In this document: piece by piece, positions 52,569 to 58,706 of the stretch
Position numbering within the stretch: position 1 is the stretch's first letter
How the letters are laid out: the number at the start of each line of letters is the position of its first letter
Assembly (NCBI RefSeq): GCF_038002165.1
Contig: NZ_JBBOBR010000001.1
Span: forward strand, 992,001 to 1,056,000
Reading direction: 5' to 3'
Source: Cytobacillus sp. FSL H8-0458
GTDB taxonomy: Bacteria; Bacillota; Bacilli; Bacillales; Cytobacillaceae
DNA length: 64,000 nucleotides
Program-made: the position numbers and the translations under genes
Notes under the pieces: generated by a model
Told to the model about the DNA's origin: nothing
Database searches by the model: none
The model's input: the letters and a program-made list of their open reading frames with translations, nothing else

Positions 52569-53420
52569 TTACTCGTTTTTAACGATTTCCTTCCAGTAAT
52601 ACCAGGCTTCAAGGTATCCCTGAAATTCACTTGGATGATGTTTTATACAAGTTGCCATTCTAAGATATAAACCAACTAGTGCCTCTTCATATAAAACAGA
52701 AGGATTTATTACCGTTTTAGATTTCAAAAAGGCTGCTGCACTAAGGAGGGTTTCTTTCGTTAGTTCCTCTGGGGATGAACAAAAGGCATAAATTAAATCA
52801 TATAAAGGTTCGCCAATAACAGGCGTCGGGTCAATTACACCACTTAATTGTCCATTACGAAAAATGAAATTATGTATTCCGCAATCCCCGTGCAGTAAAA
52901 ATGACTCTTTGCCTTTGCTGTTTTTTTCAGCAAGGTCCAGTACGAGATTATAATGACTATTATCTAATCGTGAATGGAGGATTTTGTTTGCTTCATTGAT
53001 GTTATCAAATATAAAACTCTGCCAAGACTCTGATGGCTGATCCGCCCAGCCCCAGCCTTTACTGCTGTCAACGGGTCTGTAATGATTTAAAAGCCCTTGC
53101 ACCAGCGTTTTGAGGGTTTCTTTTTTGTTTTTTCTACCATAATTGGCATTGCCTTCAATGAAGGTATAAAAGATGTACTCGTATAATGGTTCAACGAATA
53201 AAAGTTTTGGCAATAAATCAGTCATCTTGTAATCATTAAGGAAATTCGCCTCCGATTTAATAATTTGCGGTTCATTTTTCTTAATGACATACTTTCTATC
53301 CTCAAAATGCAGAAGGTACAATTCACTTACCGTACCACCATTTAATTGTTCATGATAAGCTGGCTTTGAATGTAGAATGTTATTGTCCATTAGTTCATGT
53401 ATTATTTCTTGTATATTCAT
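52569..53420 (-). CDS. Aminoglycoside phosphotransferase (APH)-family kinase
   Basis: A 283-residue kinase of the APH/choline-kinase fold. The nucleotide-binding beta strands include KYVIKKNEPQ (catalytic-site lysine), the catalytic loop is FLLHGDCGIHNFIF (H-G-D-x4-N), and the Mg2+ aspartate is in LSGVIDPTPVIG. The C-terminal helices follow (YDLIYAFCSSPEEL). It may phosphorylate an antibiotic or a small metabolite; the substrate cannot be assigned. The ATG is behind GGGGGAG. A T-rich terminator hairpin lies in its leader about 80-125 bases upstream, a possible attenuator. Confidence 0.82.
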   Translation of the reverse strand: MNIQEIIHELMDNNILHSKPAYHEQLNGGTVSELYLLHFEDRKYVIKKNEPQIIKSEANFLNDYKMTDLLPKLLFVEPLYEYIFYTFIEGNANYGRKNKKETLKTLVQGLLNHYRPVDSSKGWGWADQPSESWQSFIFDNINEANKILHSRLDNSHYNLVLDLAEKNSKGKESFLLHGDCGIHNFIFRNGQLSGVIDPTPVIGEPLYDLIYAFCSSPEELTKETLLSAAAFLKSKTVINPSVLYEEALVGLYLRMATCIKHHPSEFQGYLEAWYYWKEIVKNE

Positions 53421-53499
53421 ACTTCTCCCCCTTTCTATGACGCCTTCTTCTGCTTCTCTTTATATTTTAATATAAGTTACCTGTTTCTTGCTGTTTCTC

Positions 53500-53544
53500 A
53501 AAAAAAAATCGAGTATACAACTTTTGCGATTTCATGCTCGATTT
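53500..53544 (-). terminator. Terminator-like hairpin in the leader of the APH-family gene
   Basis: On the minus strand AAATCGAG and CTCGATTT pair across a 23-base loop and are followed by nine T residues, 80 bases before the APH gene start. No minus-strand gene precedes it. It either ends an unseen small transcript or attenuates the APH gene. The rest of 53421-53669 shows no gene. Confidence 0.5.
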
Positions 53545-53669
53545 CGAATGTTAATTCTATTATTTCTCCACGTTATCTGACCTGCTAACTGTATTACTTT
53601 TATATTTCACAAATTATCAATATATTCTGAAATGAAAAAGGGTGTTAAGCGGTTATAATTAAATAAAGG

Positions 53670-53683
53670 GGAAAGCGTTTTCA
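53670..53683 (+). promoter_or_regulatory. Candidate catabolite-responsive element (cre)
   Basis: GGAAAGCGTTTTCA reads TGAAAACGCTTTCC on the other strand, a 13-of-14 fit to the CcpA cre pattern TGNAANCGNNNNCN-A. It lies just downstream of a TATAAT (53654) and 36 bases ahead of the small gene, placed for roadblock-type repression. Confidence 0.5.
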
Positions 53684-53718
53684 TTCCTCCTTTCAATTTT
53701 AAAAAAGGGGTGCTGAAA

Positions 53719-53901
53719 ATGAACTATTTAGAAATAAAGAAGAAGCTGGAAGCTGCAAAACATGAACTGGAGCTGAAGATGCACGATCAGGCTGCATCAG
53801 AGAGTGAAAAGGAAACTCTTCAAAAGAGGGTTGACAACTATGAGTATATGCTCGAATTAACGGATATGAATCACTTTGAAAGAGGGAATATAATCAGTTA
53901 G
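53719..53901 (+). CDS. Small coiled-coil protein (60 aa)
   Basis: ATG 53719 with GGGGTG at 7 bases encodes a 60-residue acidic, almost wholly helical protein (MNYLEIKKKLEAAKHELELK start; heptad-like E/K/L pattern; ending MNHFERGNIIS). It probably forms a dimeric coiled coil. Not a recognised family. A TATAAT box and a cre-like site precede it and a strong terminator follows, so it is a self-contained transcription unit under possible carbon control. Confidence 0.65.
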   Translation: MNYLEIKKKLEAAKHELELKMHDQAASESEKETLQKRVDNYEYMLELTDMNHFERGNIIS

Positions 53902-53902
53902 G

Positions 53903-53932
53903 GAGGCGGTCCTAGGAGCCGCCTCTTTTTTT
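53903..53932 (+). terminator. Intrinsic terminator of the small coiled-coil gene
   Basis: GAGGCGG pairs with CCGCCTC, followed by seven T residues. Confidence 0.9.
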
Positions 53933-54074
53933 GTGAAAGGCCATGATAAAAGATAAAGATGATTTTTCTTATTGACAAACAGGGCAGGATTCTTGAAGAA
54001 GGTATTTGTAATAGAAAATTGAATAATTACTTACATATAAAGTGAGTTAATTTTAATATAAGGGAGAAATTAAA

Positions 54075-54575
54075 TTGAGCGAACTTAAACTAATAAAGAC
54101 TTACAAAAACGAGCTTCAAAAATACTCTTTAGAACAGCTAAGTTATAAATCTGAAGAAACGGTCTGGTCAATTGGGCAAATGTATGACCATTTAATCCTT
54201 GTTGCTCATGAGTACCTGGATAATGTGGAAAAATGTTCCGAATTATATGATGAACAGCCCCTTGGGAAAACTGAGTTTGGTGTGCATTTATTTAAGATAG
54301 GAGGGTTTCCTCCAATAAAAATAAAATTACCGGTTGAACTAAATGCTCCACCTAATAATTCAGATAGCAAGGATGATCTTATCAGCAGAATGGATCAAGT
54401 AATACTAAGGCTAAGTCAATGGGAATCGAAAGTGGATAATATAAATCCAAATTATAAAGTAGAGCATGGAGGGTTCGGATGGCTGAATGCAAGGGAATGG
54501 TATGATTTAGTTGGTATGCATTTTCGTCATCACTTGCGCCAAAAGGCTGAGTTAGAACAAAGGCTTGTTAAATGA
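54075..54575 (+). CDS. DinB-fold protein (YfiT/bacillithiol-transferase-like)
   Basis: A 166-residue DinB superfamily protein. VWSIGQMYDHLILVAHEYLD carries the first histidine pair and MHFRHHLRQKAELE the C-terminal H-x2-H ligands. The long middle segment GVHLFKIGGFPPIKIKLP is typical of the DinB_2 group. TTG 54075 is the start, with GGGAGAA at 7 bases. Function unknown. A 29-codon hydrophobic frame follows it. Confidence 0.82.
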   Translation: MSELKLIKTYKNELQKYSLEQLSYKSEETVWSIGQMYDHLILVAHEYLDNVEKCSELYDEQPLGKTEFGVHLFKIGGFPPIKIKLPVELNAPPNNSDSKDDLISRMDQVILRLSQWESKVDNINPNYKVEHGGFGWLNAREWYDLVGMHFRHHLRQKAELEQRLVK

Positions 54576-54586
54576 GGGTGTGTAAA

Positions 54587-54676
54587 TTGAGTATAGGATG
54601 GTTTTGGCTAGCCTGTCTTCTTATTCAAGTAACAGGTGCGTTAATTCAACTAGGAATGACCAAAAGGACCTTATGA
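54587..54676 (+). CDS. Possible 29-residue membrane peptide
   Basis: TTG 54587, with GAGGGTG upstream, opens a 29-residue peptide with one hydrophobic helix (IGWFWLACLLIQVTGALIQL) and a basic end TKRTL. A T-rich imperfect hairpin (54663-54689) follows. Only length, hydrophobicity and the site support it, so confidence is low. Confidence 0.3.
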   Translation: MSIGWFWLACLLIQVTGALIQLGMTKRTL

Positions 54677-54800
54677 AGAGGTCTTTATCTTATGTTCAAA
54701 AAATTAATATCCCTTTAAACAAAGCTTTATGAAAAAAAGATTGACAAGAGATGAACATGGGAGTAATTTATATTTATTAATTTCATAGTAAACCTTTTTG

Positions 54801-54982
54801 CTGAATCATTTGAGCGGGGGAACCAACTTTGATAAACCTTGTTTATCTTGGGGTGAATCTTAGCATATTAAGGCTAAGAAGGGATACTCTCAATCCCTAA
54901 TCCGACAGCTAACTCCGTAAGCTAAATCGAGAGAAGGGTTAATGGAAACCATTGGCCATTCTTTATTAAGAGTGGTTTTTTT
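54801..54982 (+). promoter_or_regulatory. Cyclic di-AMP riboswitch (ydaO/yuaA type) with terminator, upstream of ktrAB
   Basis: Conserved ydaO blocks in order: GAGCGGGGGAACCA (54813), TTGGGGTGAATC, AAGGGATACTCTC, AATCCGACAGCTAAC and CCGTAAGC, closing about 54940. Then a terminator: CCATTCTT (54956-54963) pairs with AAGAGTGG (54968-54975), followed by seven T. An alternative AATGG/CCATT pairing would act as antiterminator. B. subtilis ktrAB is known to be switched off by c-di-AMP through the same class. Confidence 0.94.
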
Positions 54983-55015
54983 GTGTTCATTTTTAAAAAG
55001 AAGGGAATTTCTTCA

Positions 55016-55672
55016 ATGAAAAAACAGTATGCTGTATTTGGCTTAGGCCGCTTTGGCGGCAGTCTTGTAAAGGAATTTCATGAATTGGGTGTGGAAGTTC
55101 TCGCGATTGATGTGGATCAGGAGAAAGTGAATCATTACGCCCAGTTTGTGACATATGCCGTTCAAATCAATGGTATTGATGAAGGTGCCATTAAACAGAC
55201 GGGAATCAAAAATATTGATCATGCATTTGTTTCATTTGGTGAAAACATTGAGTCCAGCATATTGACATCATTGCTGTTAAAAGAATTGGGAATCCCAAAG
55301 GTGTGGGCGAAGGCGCATAATGAGTATCATGCCAGAGTGCTCGAAAAAATTGGTGTTGATCGTGTGATTCATCCGGAGCGGGATATGGCAAAGCGGATTG
55401 CCCACCATATTGTTTCAGAAAAGATGATTGATTATATTGAGCTGTCTGAAGATTATAGTATGGTGGAGATTGTGGCGACAAATAAAATTGCCAACAAATC
55501 TCTATCTGAATTGAATATACGGGCTAAGTATGGCTGTAATATCGTGGGGATTCAGCGCGGGAAGGAAATAATCGTTACTCCGCCCGCTGAAGAGGTCATT
55601 TTAAAGGGAGACGTCCTGATTATAATGGGACACAATAAAGGGATTGGCAGGTTTGAGAGGCATGGAGTATAA
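55016..55672 (+). CDS. ktrA: Ktr potassium uptake regulatory subunit KtrA
   Basis: A 218-residue cytoplasmic RCK protein that gates the KtrB potassium channel-like transporter. RCK_N domain: YAVFGLGRFGGSLVKEF (G-x-G-x-x-G nucleotide loop binding ATP/ADP), an acidic residue at the end of strand 2 (VLAIDVDQEKV), and VWAKAHNEYHARVLEKIGVD. RCK_C domain from about residue 135 (SMVEIVATNKIANKSLSEL), the known c-di-AMP-binding part of KtrA. ATG 55016 with GAAGGGA is preferred to the upstream TTG. It is followed after 29 bases by ktrB. Confidence 0.94.
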   Translation: MKKQYAVFGLGRFGGSLVKEFHELGVEVLAIDVDQEKVNHYAQFVTYAVQINGIDEGAIKQTGIKNIDHAFVSFGENIESSILTSLLLKELGIPKVWAKAHNEYHARVLEKIGVDRVIHPERDMAKRIAHHIVSEKMIDYIELSEDYSMVEIVATNKIANKSLSELNIRAKYGCNIVGIQRGKEIIVTPPAEEVILKGDVLIIMGHNKGIGRFERHGV

Positions 55673-55701
55673 GCCAGACCAATATAAGGGGTTAACCTTA
55701 G

Positions 55702-57072
55702 ATGTATAAGGAGCATAAAAGAATGAGGAGAATGGGACGATCCTATAAGTGGATAAAAATGAATCCTGCACAAATGCTTTCGGTCGGTTTCTTAATATTA
55801 ATTGGTATAGGCACACTGCTGCTGATGCTGCCTTTTGCTACGAAAGACAGACATCATTTGTCGTTTATCGATGCCCTTTTTGAGGCGACTTCTGCTGTTT
55901 GTGTAACAGGTCTGGTGGTAGTGGATACCCAAACAACATTTACTGTTTTTGGCCAAATTGTACTGATGGTACTCATACAGATTGGCGGCCTTGGATTTAT
56001 GACTTTTGGAGTCCTCATTGCTATCATGCTTGGAAAGAACATTGGGTTGAAAGGAAGGCTGATGATCCAGGAATCTTTAAATCAGCTTTCGATTGAAGGG
56101 ATGGTCAGGCTGGTTAAATTCGTTGTCGGCTTTACTTTAATTGCTGAAACTATCGGTGCATTGATATTGGCCATTCGATGGTCGTCCGATTTTGGCTTTC
56201 CCCGTTCGTTGTATTATGGCATTTTCCATTCGGTCTCTGCCTTTAATAATGCCGGGTTCGATATAATGGGCCAATTCAGGAGTGTGACTGAATATGCCGG
56301 CGATTTTACGGTCATTATGACGCTCAGCACTCTGCTGATAATCGGGGGAATTGGCTATTTTGTTGTACTTGATGTGAAAAGAAACAGGAGCTTGAAGAGA
56401 CTCTCTTTGCACACAAAATTGGTCCTTATGATGACTCTGGTTCTTAATTTTCTGGGGACAGTGTTTATCTTTGCGCTGGAATTTGATAACCCCGGGACCC
56501 TTGCCAATTTGCCTTTAAAAGATAAACTGCTGGGAGCATACTTTCATGGTGTAGTACCGAGAACGGCTGGCTTTAATTCTTTGAATACTGGTGAATTAAC
56601 ACTGGGTTCACAGCTGGTAACAATGCTGCTCATGTTCATTGGAGGTGGATCTGGCGGTACTGCAGGCGGCATTAAAGTCACTACATTTGTCTTGATATTT
56701 CTTGCAGTCCGGGCGCTGATAAAGGAAGAAGATGAAGTGAGCCTGATGGGGAGGCGTATTCCGAAGGATCTTATTGTCAGAGCCTTTACAATAACCGTCT
56801 ATTCAATAGGATTTATTTTCTTTATCTTATTTATTTTATCCATAACTGAAAATGCTCCTTTAAACGTCCTTTTATTTGAAGTAATTTCCGCTTTTGGCAC
56901 GGTAGGCATGTCGATGGGGCTGACACCTGAATTAAGTGAAACAGGAAAAGTGATAATTGCCTTTATGATGTTTGCAGGCAGAGTAGGGCCGATCACAATC
57001 GCTTTTGCACTTGCCCGAAGAAAAGGAAAGGCTAAATACAAATATGCAGAAGAGAAAATTATGATTGGCTAG
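55702..57072 (+). CDS. ktrB: Ktr potassium transporter membrane subunit KtrB
   Basis: A 456-residue Trk/Ktr/HKT-family membrane protein built of four M1-P-M2 repeats. Selectivity-filter glycines are seen in SAVCVTGLVVVD, SAFNNAGFDIMG, VPRTAGFNSLN and SAFGTVGMSMG. The intramembrane gate GGGSGGTAGGIKVTTF lies in the third repeat. It forms the potassium-conducting pore with a cytoplasmic KtrA ring. AAGGGG precedes the ATG loosely. Both ktr genes are under the c-di-AMP riboswitch. A terminator follows. Confidence 0.95.
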   Translation: MYKEHKRMRRMGRSYKWIKMNPAQMLSVGFLILIGIGTLLLMLPFATKDRHHLSFIDALFEATSAVCVTGLVVVDTQTTFTVFGQIVLMVLIQIGGLGFMTFGVLIAIMLGKNIGLKGRLMIQESLNQLSIEGMVRLVKFVVGFTLIAETIGALILAIRWSSDFGFPRSLYYGIFHSVSAFNNAGFDIMGQFRSVTEYAGDFTVIMTLSTLLIIGGIGYFVVLDVKRNRSLKRLSLHTKLVLMMTLVLNFLGTVFIFALEFDNPGTLANLPLKDKLLGAYFHGVVPRTAGFNSLNTGELTLGSQLVTMLLMFIGGGSGGTAGGIKVTTFVLIFLAVRALIKEEDEVSLMGRRIPKDLIVRAFTITVYSIGFIFFILFILSITENAPLNVLLFEVISAFGTVGMSMGLTPELSETGKVIIAFMMFAGRVGPITIAFALARRKGKAKYKYAEEKIMIG

Positions 57073-57075
57073 TGC

Positions 57076-57108
57076 GGGATAGAGTGTGATACTCTTTCCT
57101 GTTTTTTT
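57076..57108 (+). terminator. Intrinsic terminator after ktrB
   Basis: AGAGT/ACTCT inner and GGA/TCC outer pairs, followed by seven T residues. Downstream to 57238 there are two near-copies of GAAAAYGGTCGCYATG and no gene. Confidence 0.7.
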
Positions 57109-57238
57109 GTTGCGGAGGTTATAGAGGTTAATAATGCGAGGCTGCAGGAAAACGGTCGCTATGGGGCGGTAATGAAGCCGAAAAAGAGAGCAGCGGCAAG
57201 AAAATGGTCGCCATGCTAAGCTAATACCAAATTTCAAC

Positions 57239-57274
57239 CATCTAAATTGCCATCTAAATTGCCATCTAAATTGA
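57239..57274 (+). repeat. Three tandem copies of a 12-bp repeat
   Basis: CATCTAAATTGC occurs at 57239 and 57251, with a third copy at 57263 whose last base is A. Confidence 0.9.
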
Positions 57275-57365
57275 TTCAGTTCCTTCTATAATAATAGTAT
57301 AATAAAATACATATATTTCTATTTTTCGGCCGGCGGGTATTTTCAGTGAGCCACACAGGGGGAAG

Positions 57366-57627
57366 ATGATGTCGAAGATTGTGCAGATATTAGACGAACT
57401 GAAGGATTGGATTACGGGTGCGCTAAAAAATGAAGTGAGTCCGATTGCGATTGCGAATGCTTTGATTCAAGAAGAGATTCGATAGCCGGTTTGCTTATGA
57501 GACTTTATTTAAAATTGTTGAAAAAGAAGCAATAGGGACGACAGAGGGGCAGCAGATTCGATATAATTATGAAGTCCCCGAAATAGGCAGGAAGGGGAAT
57601 ATCCTGCATGCCAGTGACAGGGACGTC
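57366..57627 (+). pseudogene. Unrecognised gene remnant, frameshifted
   Basis: ATG 57366 (with GGGGGAAG) gives 39 codons, MMSKIVQILDELKDWITGAL then NEVSPIAIANALIQEEIR, ending at TAG 57483. Shifting one base continues in plausible protein (SRFAYETLFKIVEKEAIGTT, QQIRYNYEVPEIGRKGNIL) until it runs into the repeat element at 57628. The smooth continuation suggests a one-base frameshift and loss of the 3' end to the repeat. The family is not recognised. Confidence 0.5.
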
Positions 57628-57880
57628 AAAGTGCTTTCCAGGAATGAAAGGCGTTTGTCCTCCATTTGGATTCTGTGCTCCCCTCAGAACTCATCAGTCT
57701 TTCAAGGAGCCGCCTGCAGCCATCTCGTGGGTGGATACGGGTTCTGGAGAAGAACGGGCAGGATCCGGCAGAACGAGCAGGAGCAGCGGGACAGTTGAGA
57801 CCCCGCAGACGCAGCCAGGAGGCTCACCGTGCCCCCGCGGTTCGCTAAGCAGCGTGGAGGGGAAATCAACGGACAATATT
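57628..57880. repeat. Bacillaceae GC-rich dispersed repeat element
   Basis: This stretch has locally raised GC and a composition unlike its neighbours. It contains AAAGTGCTTTCCAGGAATG at one end, CAAGGAGCCGCCTGCAGCC in the middle, and GAGACCCCGCAGACGC, GGAGGCTCACCG, CCCCGCGG and GGGGAAATCAACGG at the other. From memory, this order of blocks recurs between genes in many Bacillus-group genomes and is often misread as small ORFs. A short remnant (GGAGCGGAAATCAACGGGC) lies at about 26220. No transposase is present. Confidence 0.65.
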
Positions 57881-57885
57881 AATAA

Positions 57886-58218
57886 GTGAAAAACAACAAC
57901 TTTTACGAAAAGAGCCTTAAAAGTAAAATCAAAAGGAAGTTTGATCAGGTGAAACTCATCAACAAACTATTCTCAAAGCAAAAAACATCTTCAATTGAAT
58001 TTTGCCAGCGGAATCTGGATGAATTTTTAAAAGAAGATAGTTTAACTGAATTTAATCGATTCCTGAGCCAGAAGAATATTATTTATAAAGAATACGAATG
58101 CCAGAGCAAATGCAAAGAATGCATGCTATCTCCCTATGCTGTAGTGGACGGAAAACTGATAGCAGCGGAAAATTCGGATGAATTATTAATAAAACTGAAA
58201 GAAGAAGTAAAGAAATAA
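57886..58218 (+). CDS. DUF1450 family protein
   Basis: A 110-residue protein whose C-terminal 70 residues match DUF1450 (YuzB-like): SSIEFCQRNLDEFL (I-E-F-C-x-x-N start), ECQSKCKECMLSPYAVVDGK and a closing helix. The three-cysteine stretch may bind metal or be redox active. The basic N-terminal extension (SLKSKIKRKFDQVKL) is longer than usual. The GTG start at 57886 has no good ribosome site because the repeat element ends six bases before it. GTG 57949 (after GATCAGG) is an alternative. Transcribed toward cadC. Confidence 0.72.
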   Translation: MKNNNFYEKSLKSKIKRKFDQVKLINKLFSKQKTSSIEFCQRNLDEFLKEDSLTEFNRFLSQKNIIYKEYECQSKCKECMLSPYAVVDGKLIAAENSDELLIKLKEEVKK

Positions 58219-58248
58219 AAGGAATCGGAGCAATCCGGTTCCTTTTTT
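58219..58248 (+). terminator. Intrinsic terminator after DUF1450 gene
   Basis: AAGGAA/TTCCTT outer and CGG/CCG inner pairs, followed by six T residues. Confidence 0.8.
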
Positions 58249-58255
58249 CATACAA

Positions 58256-58321
58256 TATTCAAATAATTGTTTGAATAAGGTCACAGACGAGGTATAATCT
58301 ATTCAAATGAATGTTTGAATA
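58256..58321 (+). promoter_or_regulatory. cad promoter with two CadC operators
   Basis: TATTCAAATAATTGTTTGAA+TA (58256-58277) and the near-copy with GAAT in the centre (58300-58321) are both inverted repeats of TATTCAAAY, the known type of CadC binding site. The promoter is TTGAAT (58271), 16 bases, TATAAT (58293). Operator 1 covers the -35 box, and operator 2 covers the start region. Metal-free CadC should block the promoter; Cd, Pb or Zn would release it. Confidence 0.85.
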
Positions 58322-58337
58322 ATGAGGAGAGAAAAAA

Positions 58338-58706
58338 ATGGGCTCTAAAGATACATGCGATATTTATTGCTTTGATGAAGAAAAAGTGAACCGCATTCAG
58401 GGGGAACTGGTGATGGAAGATCTTTCGGGTGCTGCCCAATTATTTAAGGCTCTTGCTGATGAGAACAGGGCGAAAATTTCTTATGCACTAACCCGGGATG
58501 AAGAGCTGTGCGTCTGTGATATTGCCAATATCATTGGCGCATCAGTTGCAACGGCATCCCACCATTTGCGGACATTGCATAAGCAGGGAATTGTTAAGTT
58601 TCGGAAAGAAGGGAAATTGGCTTTTTATTCATTGGATGATGATCATATCAGGCAATTAATGATGATTGTACTTGAACACAGAAATGAGGTGAAAGCCAAT
58701 GTCTGA
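58338..58706 (+). CDS. cadC: Cadmium-responsive ArsR/SmtB-family repressor CadC
   Basis: A 122-residue winged-helix metal sensor. The four thiolate ligands of the CadC type-1 site (Cd/Pb/Bi) sit at the canonical positions: C7 and C11 in DTCDIYCF, C58 and C60 in EELCVCDI. The recognition helix region is GASVATASHHLRTLHKQGIV. The C-terminal DDDHIRQLMMIVLEHR has the Asp/His pair of the zinc (alpha-5) site. GAGGAGAG precedes the ATG. It overlaps cadA by 8 bases, with cadA's ribosome site inside it. It represses the cad operon through the operators just upstream. Confidence 0.95.
   Translation: MGSKDTCDIYCFDEEKVNRIQGELVMEDLSGAAQLFKALADENRAKISYALTRDEELCVCDIANIIGASVATASHHLRTLHKQGIVKFRKEGKLAFYSLDDDHIRQLMMIVLEHRNEVKANV

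Noticed and set aside
57608..57889. Small ORFs on both strands inside the GC-rich element
   Set aside because: They are translations of a dispersed repeat. No ribosome sites, no domain features.
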